Of a stretch of DNA of 64,000 bases, positions 48,313-56,051 are shown piece after piece. Made by a program: the position numbers and the translations under genes. Position 1 is the stretch's first letter; every line of letters begins with the position of its first letter. This stretch comes from a virus. A model generated the notes under the pieces. The model had not been told where the DNA came from. It saw only the letters and a program-made list of their open reading frames with translations, and made no database searches. Location: IMG/VR virus record IMGVR_UViG_3300046780_000484, positions 17,628-81,627 of that record. The stretch is one strand, 5' to 3'.

Positions 48313-48660
48313 CTAGCTTGGCGTTACATTTGCGGACGTCTCGCTGAATTCCGTTGCCGTGAGCGATGAGTACGCATAGCCCGTGAGCGTTGACCAGTCG
48401 TAACCCTCGGCCCATGTTTTTACAGCCTCCAACAGAGAGGCGACTGCCGAGGAGCCACCTTCATAGAAGGCTGGCCCGATGTCCATTATGTCAGGGTTGG
48501 CGAAGGAAGGCGCCTGGTAACAGGGATAGCTGTTAGCCGCCGGGAAGCCCGAGAAGTTGCCGATCCAGAAAGCAACATTCTCGTTAGCGCCGTCTAGCGA
48601 GACCTCCACCAGGTACAACGGATATTCCGAATACTGGTTAGTGAAGCTAATGCCAGCCAT
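48313..48660 (-). CDS. Hypothetical protein downstream of the fibre gene (115 aa)
   Basis: 115 residues, aromatic- and Ser-rich (SEYPLYLVEVSLDG, ENVAFWIGNFSGFPAANSY), ending in a helical AVASLLEAVKTWAEGYDW region. The base composition is visibly less GC-rich than in its neighbours, suggesting recent acquisition. It follows the long fibre gene and could be a fibre chaperone or tip; no family recognised. Confidence 0.6.
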   Translation of the reverse strand: MAGISFTNQYSEYPLYLVEVSLDGANENVAFWIGNFSGFPAANSYPCYQAPSFANPDIMDIGPAFYEGGSSAVASLLEAVKTWAEGYDWSTLTGYAYSSLTATEFSETSANVTPS

Positions 48661-48691
48661 CCCAGTCCCCTTTCAGCGCTCGCCGGGCATG

Positions 48692-51600
48692 CTAAGGCAG
48701 TTCAACGAAGCTCATGCTCACATTCTGGATCTGAGCAGTATCGGCAGCGTTGTTGGTGGCGGCAGCTATGTCGAACCAGTACGCCGTACTCGGTGTGAGG
48801 GTGAGCAGCGCGGTGAACGCGAACGCGGTGCTGTTGTTCGTCCCGGTGTTGTTGCCCCGGATCTGCGGGTCGCCGACTGCGCCGAACCTGGTCCCGCTGA
48901 CTGCCGCGCCGTTGACCGGTGCCGTGCCGGTGCCGTAACGGGCGCCGACCGTCATGAACGTCAGGGTGGTGTTGATGAACCCGTACCCGGTGACGTTGAC
49001 CAGGACGAGCCCCGATCCGGTCGGCGTGTAGGCGCACGTCGACCCGAGGCCCATCATGACCAGGGTCGTGCTCGCGGTCGCTGTCGGGTTAGCCGGGGTG
49101 AACCCGGCCGGGGCCGCCTGCCCCCACGAGTGGACGTGGTTAGCGGGAGCGCATTTAGTGCTGCTCCCGGCGACAGCCGACGTGCCGATGGGCTGGATGT
49201 CGCCGGCGGTGCCGGTAAGGATAATGGCACCCTGCGTGGACGTCGTGGCTGCCGGCAGGTCCCCGGCGGCGATGGTGCCCCACGCCGGGGCCTGGGCCGC
49301 CGCGCCGGTCCCCGTCGAGGTGAGGAAGTTCTTCGTCGCCGAGGTGGGCCCCGCTAGCCGGGAGGCGGTGGACGCGCCGGACTCGTACTCGATGTCCCCC
49401 GTGGTGGTCATCGGGGACAGGGCGTTGTACGCGGCGGCTGCCGACACCTGCCCCGTGCCGCCCGACCCGACCGCCAGGGTGGCGGACAGCCCCGCCGCGG
49501 TTCCGCTGGTGTTCTGGTTCAGGGTGGGCACGTCCCCGGCCTGGATCACGGCCAGGGTCGCGTTGGCGCCGTCTGACCGCAGGACCTTCCCGCTTGACTG
49601 CGTGCCCGTCAGGGCGTTTATCGCGGCCTGCTGGGTCGTCTGCCCGGTCCCGCCGGCGGTGATCGCGATGGCGTTGCCGGGCGTGAGGTTGCCGGAGTCG
49701 CTGAGCTGCAGCTTCGTCGAGCCCTCGGGGTTCTTGAACTGCAGCGTCCCGGTCGCCGACGTGTCCATCTGCATGGACCAGGCCTTGCCGTCCATGGCGC
49801 GGGAGATCTGCAGGGCGGCGGTGTTCGCGTTACCCAGCAGCAGCAGCGGGCTCCGCGCCTGCCCGGGTGATGCCTGCGCCAGCGCGGCGAGGGTCTCGGC
49901 GTTGTCGGCGAGCGCCCCGGCGTAGTACCGCTGGGTGAACCGGGAGCTGGTCACGGACTGCAGGACGACGACGCCGCCGGTGGCCAGCGTGCCGGACCCG
50001 CCCGTGCAGCCGGTGAACGTGGTCACGCTCCCGGCGGTGGACTGCCCGGTGTAGGTGACCGACTGCGGTCCGCTCGCGGTGGTGGCCACCATCAGGGACC
50101 CGGCCGCGGGGAGCGTCCCGGTCATGTTGTCGACGGCGATGGAGGCCTGCGGCAGCGTCAGGGCGTTCATCGTCGAGTCGAGCGTCCCGGCGGCCTTGCT
50201 GTTGTAGACGAACCCGCCCTTGGACTGGGTGAACCGGGTCTCTACGAAGTTGAGCTGGGTGTTCACCCCGTCGAGGAGGACGCCGAGGCCGTTCCACTTG
50301 CCCTGCCCGACGGTGATGTCAGCGCAGTTGGTGAGTTTCAGCGACCACATGCCCGCCTCGCCGACAGGGGCGGAGGAGGCCCAGTAGTTATCGCCGAACG
50401 CGGCGACGACCGCGTTGTTCAGGCTGACCCCGGCGCCGTTCCCGGCGTTGTCGAATGAGCCGTCGATCTCGTGCATGTCGGTGAACATGAACAGGTTCTT
50501 GGCGGGGCTGAACTGGGAGAAGTCGACGTTGAGGCCGTTGAGGACATAGGCGGCGATGCCGGGGGTGCGCAGGGAGTGGCCGCCGATGATCTGGAAGTCG
50601 TTCCCGGCCCTGATCGTGTAGAAGGCGTTCGCGGTGATGCCGAGCGCGCCGGCGGTCAGGTAGTTGTACGGGTAGATCAGCTCGAACTGGATGGGGTCGC
50701 CGTACGTCTGCCCGGGGCCGACGGTGTTCCCCGCGTTGGCGGTGTCCCACGGCGCGTCAGCGCTGTAGGAGGTGAGCCACTTCCAGTAGGAGTCGGAGGC
50801 GTTGAAGCATTCGGGCTGGAAGAACCGCAGGTTGTTGGCCCAGCCGGTGACCCGGCCGCACGCCCCGCCGCGGACCTTGACTTTCGTCTCGAGGAACTGC
50901 TGGATCCGGTCGTAGTAGATCCCCACGGCGCCCGTGGCGGTGGGCACGTCGGCCAGGTCGATGTACAGGTTCTCGATCTCGCCGAACGAGAACTGGGTCG
51001 CCGTGCCGCCAGGCGCGTACTTCGTGGAAGCGTCGATGACCGGCTTCTGCGGGAACGCGGTAGAGGCGAGCAGGTGCGCGCCGACGTCGCCGCGGTCCGC
51101 CCACCCGGCCAGCTTGACCGGCACCGGGCTGGAGGCGGTGGCCCCGTACAGCTTGAGGCTGCCGGTGACCAGGTAGGCGGCGTAGGAGTTCGGCACGGCC
51201 AGGACGCAGGTGCCGCCTACGGGGGTCGCGTTGATGGCCGCCTGGAGGTTCGCGGTCTGGTCGGCGCCGTAGATGGACGCGCGGGCGTTGCTGACCGTCG
51301 TCGAGGCGGTCGCGGCGAGGGTGACGGTGGTGGAGTTCACGAACGCGGAGATCGTCGTGGTGAGCATCGCCCCGGCGGCGCCGGCTCCGGTGACGTTGAC
51401 CGTCTTGCCGGCGCTGGCCGAGGTGAATCCCGCGGTTGCCGAGGTGAGCGTCGCGCTGGTCGCGGTCATGGCCGCGTCGCCGACGACCAGGCTGTCCGGT
51501 TTCGCGCCGTAGTTGACCGCGTACACGACCGGCATGTACCGGGTGTCAAGCTGGGACAGGGCCAGGTCGTCGGCGTAGACGTACCAGATGCCGCCGGCCG

Positions 51601-52303
51601 CCTTGTACTGCAGCAGCATGCCCTGGGCTAGCAGGGTCAGTGTCGCGGTGGTGCCGCCGCCCGTCTTGTTGAACACGTCCGACCCGGCGCAGGCGACCGT
51701 GACCGTGTTCGTCCCGCCCTGGATGACCTGCTTAACGCCGACCACGGCCAGGTCCGCCGGGGCGTTCGGGAGCGTGACGGTGAATCCGCCGGATGTCGTG
51801 TCGCACGGCACGAAATCCCCGGCCGCCGCGCTGTACGTCGTGGTCTTGACCGCGACCGGGGTGAGCAGGCCGGCGAAGTTCCGGGTCGTGCTGCCCGTGC
51901 CGCCCTGGTTCACCGGCAGCGCCGCGCTCAGGTGCGTGGAGGTCACCGTCGGCGCGGCCCCGGTGCCGCCGAGGTCCCCGTTGCCCGCCTGGGCGAACGC
52001 GCCCAGCCCCGCGGTGGTCACGACCTGGTAGACAGTGAACCCGGCTGCGTGCGTGACCGGGGTGGTCGATTCCGCGCCCCGCGTGACCGTCCAGGTCGTG
52101 CCGGACACGTTGGTGACCGCGACGATCTCAGTGGGGGCAGCGGGGTCGGCCACGTGGAACTGAGAGACACCCGTCGACGCTGCCCCGAACATCGCCGACG
52201 AGGCGACCGTCCAGGTTTCCTGCGTGCCGCCCGCCGGGGCTGTGGTTCCCCCCGAGGAGACCGTGGTGGTGGCCCGGTCGGAGGCGAAAAGCTCGACTGC
52301 CAC
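48692..52303 (-). CDS. Long tail fibre/spike with anchor domain shared with the 27240 spike
   Basis: 1203 residues. The first 95 (ATTTVSSGGTTAPAGGT, VTNVSGTTWTVTRGAESTTP) are nearly the same as in the 27240-28808 spike and probably dock both to one virion site. Residues about 105-250 hold a GGTGAAPTVTSTHLSAALPV linker and strand repeats, about 255-720 a beta-helix-like body, and the last 330 residues a fibre shaft with GGTGQTT/GGTGQVS repeats and an HVHSWGQ motif before a beta tip. Probable receptor-binding protein. Confidence 0.82.
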   Translation of the reverse strand: MAVELFASDRATTTVSSGGTTAPAGGTQETWTVASSAMFGAASTGVSQFHVADPAAPTEIVAVTNVSGTTWTVTRGAESTTPVTHAAGFTVYQVVTTAGLGAFAQAGNGDLGGTGAAPTVTSTHLSAALPVNQGGTGSTTRNFAGLLTPVAVKTTTYSAAAGDFVPCDTTSGGFTVTLPNAPADLAVVGVKQVIQGGTNTVTVACAGSDVFNKTGGGTTATLTLLAQGMLLQYKAAGGIWYVYADDLALSQLDTRYMPVVYAVNYGAKPDSLVVGDAAMTATSATLTSATAGFTSASAGKTVNVTGAGAAGAMLTTTISAFVNSTTVTLAATASTTVSNARASIYGADQTANLQAAINATPVGGTCVLAVPNSYAAYLVTGSLKLYGATASSPVPVKLAGWADRGDVGAHLLASTAFPQKPVIDASTKYAPGGTATQFSFGEIENLYIDLADVPTATGAVGIYYDRIQQFLETKVKVRGGACGRVTGWANNLRFFQPECFNASDSYWKWLTSYSADAPWDTANAGNTVGPGQTYGDPIQFELIYPYNYLTAGALGITANAFYTIRAGNDFQIIGGHSLRTPGIAAYVLNGLNVDFSQFSPAKNLFMFTDMHEIDGSFDNAGNGAGVSLNNAVVAAFGDNYWASSAPVGEAGMWSLKLTNCADITVGQGKWNGLGVLLDGVNTQLNFVETRFTQSKGGFVYNSKAAGTLDSTMNALTLPQASIAVDNMTGTLPAAGSLMVATTASGPQSVTYTGQSTAGSVTTFTGCTGGSGTLATGGVVVLQSVTSSRFTQRYYAGALADNAETLAALAQASPGQARSPLLLLGNANTAALQISRAMDGKAWSMQMDTSATGTLQFKNPEGSTKLQLSDSGNLTPGNAIAITAGGTGQTTQQAAINALTGTQSSGKVLRSDGANATLAVIQAGDVPTLNQNTSGTAAGLSATLAVGSGGTGQVSAAAAYNALSPMTTTGDIEYESGASTASRLAGPTSATKNFLTSTGTGAAAQAPAWGTIAAGDLPAATTSTQGAIILTGTAGDIQPIGTSAVAGSSTKCAPANHVHSWGQAAPAGFTPANPTATASTTLVMMGLGSTCAYTPTGSGLVLVNVTGYGFINTTLTFMTVGARYGTGTAPVNGAAVSGTRFGAVGDPQIRGNNTGTNNSTAFAFTALLTLTPSTAYWFDIAAATNNAADTAQIQNVSMSFVELP

Positions 52304-52353
52304 CCGGTCCCCCTAGTCCCCTGATTTGCGCCGGGCAGGACGGGGGGAGCCGG

Positions 52354-52566
52354 TCAGGCTTCCGGCGGATCCGGCTGCTGCTGGGCCGGCTGGCTCATGC
52401 TGATCGTCACCACGAAGCTGATGTACCGGGCGGTCAGTTCCAGGGCCTGCGCCTCCGTGAAGCCGGCCGCGAGGTGGCTGGCGAAGAAGGAGAAGTCGTT
52501 CGCGGCGAGCGGTCCCCAGTCGGGCAGGCCGTCGCGGAACGGGTCGGCGGGCATCTCATCGCCCAT
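52354..52566 (-). CDS. Small hypothetical protein (70 aa)
   Basis: 70 residues. DGL...WGPLAANDFSFFASHLAAG then FTEAQALELTARYISFVVTI, a helical pair typical of small phage proteins between the terminase and the portal. Overlaps the CTG-started gene by 11 bases. No family assigned. Confidence 0.65.
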   Translation of the reverse strand: MGDEMPADPFRDGLPDWGPLAANDFSFFASHLAAGFTEAQALELTARYISFVVTISMSQPAQQQPDPPEA

Positions 52567-52789
52567 CCGCGCTCCCGTCCTCGGGATCGTAGGCGTCCTC
52601 GGGGAAGACGACGCCCGTCTGGTCCCATTTGCGCCAGTAGGTAACGGCGATGACGTTGCCGTTGGGGTGCTTCTCGATCCTGCGGACGCGGGGGCAGGCG
52701 CGCTGGTGGAGACCGCCGCAATGCTCGCAGGCAGTCCCGGCCTCGAACAGCAGGCGGGCGTCGGCCTTCTCAGCCTTGGTCAGGCTCAG
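52556..52789 (-). CDS. Conserved Cys-rich protein (77 aa) with likely CTG start
   Basis: The frame reads LSLTKAEKADARLLFEAGTA, CEHCGGLHQRACPRV, KHPNGNVIAVTYWRKW, VVFPEDAYDPED, which looks like a conserved actinophage zinc protein. No ATG, GTG or TTG exists at its start. CTG 52789 lies five bases after GGGAGG and overlaps the upstream TGA (CTGA), the same geometry as the GTGA and ATGA junctions elsewhere here. CTG initiation is therefore the best explanation. Confidence 0.65.
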   Translation of the reverse strand: MSLTKAEKADARLLFEAGTACEHCGGLHQRACPRVRRIEKHPNGNVIAVTYWRKWDQTGVVFPEDAYDPEDGSADGR

Positions 52790-52872
52790 AATTTCCTCCC
52801 CGCCAGCCAGTCCCGCCCGGTGTACGAGTGCCAGCCCTGCCCCGCGGACATGGAGAGGGCCTTGGCCATGTA
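52786..52872 (-). pseudogene. Orphan terminase-like C-terminal fragment
   Basis: About 28 codons, YMAKALSMSAGQGWHSYTG then RDWLAGRKF, closely resemble the end of the large terminase at 53665 (YLAKALTLSAGGGNGRFAYSG then MDPFRGRRL). It lies on the far side of the HNH gene and keeps the coupling to the next gene (stop overlapping CTG). Interpreted as the original 3' end of the terminase, cut off by the HNH insertion. ATG 52869 may still be translated. Confidence 0.65.
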
Positions 52873-52877
52873 CCGCC

Positions 52878-53531
52878 TCAGGCGCTTCTCTTGAAGAGGC
52901 TCGAAGGTGTCAGTTCGGGACGGAACCAGTGGTACTCGGTCAGTTGCGCGATCCACGCCATGAACTCGTCGTAGGACTTGGCCCACTTGGCGCGATTGCA
53001 GAACGTGCAGCACGGGAGCGTGTTGTCCGGCGTGTAGCCGAGGGCGTTATCTTTCCGGTCGAGACCGGTATAGATAAAGTCTCCGTTCTCGTGCACCACG
53101 CCTACGCTTCTCACGGTGCTCGGCGGCGTGCCGCAGTAATGACAGGGCTGCGAGGTCAGCCGGTCGAAGTCCTCGCCGGTCAACTCCCAGGCGAGACCCC
53201 GGTGCTTGGCGCCACCTTGATAGTTCTTGAGCACAGCGTTCCTGGCTGCCCCGTTAGGGGTGGCCAGCCGGGGTAGCTTATTCCCGCAACCGCACCCCGT
53301 GCGGCTACCGCCGAGCACCTCATTAATGTTGCAGACAAACTCGTTTCCGCACTCGCAGAGGAGACGGACGGCCCGGTAAGTCCTGCGGCGATTCGCACCC
53401 GGCCGGGAAGGGATTCGGAGGTCGGTTTCAATGACGATGCTTCGGCCGATGCGCTGGCCTACCTCGACGAATCGCCTCGGCGGCTTGCCGGGGAGTTGGC
53501 GGGGGCCATCAGGGAACTTACGCTTGGTCAT
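52878..53531 (-). CDS. HNH endonuclease inserted at the terminase 3' end
   Basis: 217 residues from ATG 53531 (leader TGAGCAGGTCCAGC, nearly the same as that of the HNH gene at 3201). CECGNEFVCNINEV...GCGCG is a zinc-finger-like module at about 65-90. The HNH core is LTSQPCHYCGTPP, FIYTGLDRKDNALGYTPDN, PCCTFCNRAKWAKSYDEF, with zinc Cys pairs. Free-standing HNH genes beside terminases are common. It separates the complete terminase from an orphan terminase-like tail. Confidence 0.88.
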   Translation of the reverse strand: MTKRKFPDGPRQLPGKPPRRFVEVGQRIGRSIVIETDLRIPSRPGANRRRTYRAVRLLCECGNEFVCNINEVLGGSRTGCGCGNKLPRLATPNGAARNAVLKNYQGGAKHRGLAWELTGEDFDRLTSQPCHYCGTPPSTVRSVGVVHENGDFIYTGLDRKDNALGYTPDNTLPCCTFCNRAKWAKSYDEFMAWIAQLTEYHWFRPELTPSSLFKRSA

Positions 53532-53664
53532 GCTGGACCTGCTCAATCAGGTTCGGCGAAGCCCTGGCGGGTGGTGACACACCTGCCGGGGCGCTTATGT
53601 AGAACAGTCTAGCGTATTTTACCTGCTCACGTGGCCAAAGTGACACCCGTGTCGGCTAGGGCCG

Positions 53665-55410
53665 TCACAACCGCCGCCCCCGGAACGGGTCCATCCCGGA
53701 GTATGCAAACCGGCCATTCCCCCCGCCTGCGGACAGGGTGAGCGCTTTCGCCAAATATTGCTCAGGGTTCATCGAACAGTGCGGACACGACGGCTCACGG
53801 GGCGGGTACGTCTTCCCGCACTCCTCGTTCGTGCAGGTCTTCAGGTACGCCACCGACCACGGGACCTGCGCGGGCCTGCCCCCGGCGTGCTTGGCGGGCA
53901 TCGGGGTGACCTCCGCGCCGCAGTTGGCGCACCGCTGGTCCTTGTCCTCGTTGACCCGCGCCCCGCACTTGGTGCAGTCACGGAACCCGTAGACGATGCC
54001 CCAGTCGCCCTGATTGCCGCCGGCGAGGTGGATCATGGCCCAGACAAACGCGTCCGCACGGTCATCGTGCATGCGCGAGCGGTCGTCTTCGATAGTCATC
54101 GCCGACAACTGCTCTTCCAGCTTGCCGAAGCTGTCCCCGACCATGTGCACCCGGCCCTGCATGAACAGGCTGGAAGGCCCCTGCGCCCGCGCGACCTTGC
54201 CCTTCATGCCCGAGACCGGCCGGATCGGGATGTTCGGGTCGACCGTGGCCAGCAGCGACCGGATGAAGTCGCCTGCCACGTTCACTTCCGCCACCACGCA
54301 GTCCGCGGCGTTGCGGTAGAACGCCTCGGCGATGACGCGCATCTGCTGCTCCGGGTCGAACCGGCCCGAGCAGTCCTCGAGGCAGTAGTAGTCCCCGTCC
54401 GCACCCTCCGCCAGGACGGCGATACCGGACTCGTCGCTGCGGGCACTGGACGTGGTAGCCGGGTCATAGCCGACGACGACGCGCCGCCACTGCGGCAGGT
54501 GATCCATCCCGGGGAACACGCGGGTCTCGTTGAACTTCTCCAGCGGGAACAGGCACCCGTCGACCTCGGCCAGCAGCTCGCCTTCGAGTTCCTGCCTGAG
54601 CATGGACGTTCCGGCGTACTTGCGCTCGAGGGTCTTGCGCTGCCTCGCGGCATAGTGCGGGTTCTCGGCGGTACGCCCGCGGGTGACGTGGACGCCGGTC
54701 TCGGCTTCGTTGTCGCCGTCGGCCAGCAGGTCGCGCAGCAGGCGGACCCGCTTAGGCGTGGTGGTGATCAGCAGCCGGGGGTTGTCTCCCTTGCGGAGCG
54801 CCGGCTGCAACCCCTCGTGGTAGAACTGGAAATACCTGATCATCGCCAGTTCGTCGAACCAGGCGTACGCCAGGTTCTCGCCGCGGATCGAGTCGGGCTT
54901 CTCGGCGCTGAAGCCCCGGATCTTGCTTCCGTTCTCGAACGTGAGCTCAAGCCGGTTCTTGTTGTAGTCGGTGATACTGACGCCGTTCACGCGCGCCACG
55001 GCCTCGACGCCGGATTCCCCTTCGATGCAGATGGAGCGGACGGCTTTGTCGGTGGGGGCGCAGATGCCGACGTAGATGCCGGGCTTGGACAGGGCCATCT
55101 CTATGACCCAGTTTGCCCCGCAGAGCGTTTTTCCCCACCCGCGCCCGGTAAGCAGCATCCAGGTGGACCAGTCCGGGTTCCCGTCGCAGCCGCACCTGTT
55201 GCCTTGCAGGTCAGCGTCAGCGTGACGGGGGTGGTCCGGGGGAAGCTGGGACGGCCGGGGCCCGGAGTCTTCCTCCAGCGTCTCCGGCTTGTCCCACCAG
55301 CGGAGCTTCGGGAAATACAGAGCGTGATAATCGCTCAACCAGCGCTCTTGCACGGCCCTCGGCCAGGCCTCGAACCCGTCCGGGAAATCGAGGCCGCCGG
55401 GGGTGCTCAC
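53665..55410 (-). CDS. Large terminase subunit
   Basis: 581 residues. Walker A is LLTGRGWGKTLCGAN (about 87), Walker B AYAWFDELAMI (about 180), motif III near LLITTTPK. The RuvC-like nuclease has VVVGYDPATTSS, CVVAEVNVAGDF and MHDDRADAFVWAM acidic residues. It packages DNA into the prohead. Residues about 500-555 form two zinc ribbons (CTKCGARVNEDKDQRCANCG and CTNEECGKTYPP...CPHC), uncommon for terminases. The GTG start at 55410 overlaps the stop of a 31-aa gene. Confidence 0.95.
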   Translation of the reverse strand: MSTPGGLDFPDGFEAWPRAVQERWLSDYHALYFPKLRWWDKPETLEEDSGPRPSQLPPDHPRHADADLQGNRCGCDGNPDWSTWMLLTGRGWGKTLCGANWVIEMALSKPGIYVGICAPTDKAVRSICIEGESGVEAVARVNGVSITDYNKNRLELTFENGSKIRGFSAEKPDSIRGENLAYAWFDELAMIRYFQFYHEGLQPALRKGDNPRLLITTTPKRVRLLRDLLADGDNEAETGVHVTRGRTAENPHYAARQRKTLERKYAGTSMLRQELEGELLAEVDGCLFPLEKFNETRVFPGMDHLPQWRRVVVGYDPATTSSARSDESGIAVLAEGADGDYYCLEDCSGRFDPEQQMRVIAEAFYRNAADCVVAEVNVAGDFIRSLLATVDPNIPIRPVSGMKGKVARAQGPSSLFMQGRVHMVGDSFGKLEEQLSAMTIEDDRSRMHDDRADAFVWAMIHLAGGNQGDWGIVYGFRDCTKCGARVNEDKDQRCANCGAEVTPMPAKHAGGRPAQVPWSVAYLKTCTNEECGKTYPPREPSCPHCSMNPEQYLAKALTLSAGGGNGRFAYSGMDPFRGRRL

Positions 55411-55502
55411 GCCGCCTCCGTGCCGTCCTCGTCAGGCTCGTCTTCGCAGATGCACTCGGCGACAGGCTTCCTGCAGAACCCGCAGACGCGGATGCGGGCC
55501 AC
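55407..55502 (-). CDS. Zinc-binding micro-protein (31 aa) coupled to terminase
   Basis: GTG 55502 after GGGAGGTGCC; 31 residues MARIRVCGFCRKPVAECICE then an acidic tail. Two Cys pairs (CGFC, CIC) could bind one zinc. Its TGA overlaps the terminase GTG, so it also couples translation. Confidence 0.55.
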   Translation of the reverse strand: MARIRVCGFCRKPVAECICEDEPDEDGTEAA

Positions 55503-55522
55503 GGCACCTCCCGCACCAGGAG

Positions 55523-55669
55523 TCAGGCTCTCAGGACAGGCTCCCAGCGGGCATCCGGCAGCCACCCGAGCACCGCGACGGCCATCAGCACGTCCCGGTT
55601 CGTGGGCACCGTGGCCGCTACGAGGTCAGGGTGCGGGTCGGGGCCGCCGATGAGGTCGGACAGGAGCAC
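55523..55669 (-). CDS. Small hypothetical protein (48 aa)
   Basis: GTG 55669 encodes 48 residues, MLLSDLIGGPDPHPDLVAAT then NRDVLMAVAVLGWLPDARWEP. Between the HTH protein and the zinc micro-protein. The content looks protein-like, but no family is known and the ribosome site is weak. Confidence 0.45.
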   Translation of the reverse strand: MLLSDLIGGPDPHPDLVAATVPTNRDVLMAVAVLGWLPDARWEPVLRA

Positions 55670-55685
55670 GGGACGATGCTAGCGG

Positions 55686-55940
55686 TCAGGCGGCGGCGGG
55701 AAAGACCTCGCGCCGCCCGCGCCTGCGGGTGTGCCACTCGGCTTTCTGCACCTCGATCACCGAGTACAGCGGGTGGCGTCCCTCGCGCTTCGCCACGGGC
55801 AGGTACAGCCGCTGGCTGCCGTCGCGGGTCTTGTACCCGCGCTTCGACCACGCCGTCACCGCATCAGGGGTGACGCCGCAGAGCGCGGCGGCCTGGTCCC
55901 GGTCGATGAGGCCGTCGCCCCTGGTGATCCGCAACCTCAC
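55686..55940 (-). CDS. Helix-turn-helix protein upstream of terminase, small-terminase candidate
   Basis: 84 residues from GTG 55940. LIDRDQAAALCGVTPDAVTAWSKRG is an excisionase/MerR-like helix-turn-helix, followed by a wing (RLYLPVAKREGRHPLYSVIEV) and basic tail. In many actinophages such a protein precedes terL and may recognise the packaging site or regulate late genes. It is the first gene after the terminator at 55951-55992. Confidence 0.7.
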   Translation of the reverse strand: MRLRITRGDGLIDRDQAAALCGVTPDAVTAWSKRGYKTRDGSQRLYLPVAKREGRHPLYSVIEVQKAEWHTRRRGRREVFPAAA

Positions 55941-55950
55941 CTCCGGGCAT

Positions 55951-55992
55951 AAAAAAAGCGTCCCGGCCAGGGATTACCTCCCGGCTCGGGAC
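55951..55992 (-). terminator. Intrinsic terminator between the 56052 gene and the terminase operon
   Basis: On the minus strand GTCCCG (55992-55987) pairs with CGGGAC (55965-55960), with extra pairing inside, and is followed by TTTTTTT (55957-55951). It should end leftward transcripts from 56-57 kb before the late operon. Confidence 0.75.
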
Positions 55993-56051
55993 ACACTTAT
56001 AGCGCAGTTCCCAACCTACTGCGAGTTTGCCTCCCTGTCCACGCCCGCCAC

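Noticed and set aside
53758-55653. A 631-codon plus-strand frame opposite the terminase
   Set aside because: Antisense to a terminase with intact Walker and nuclease motifs.
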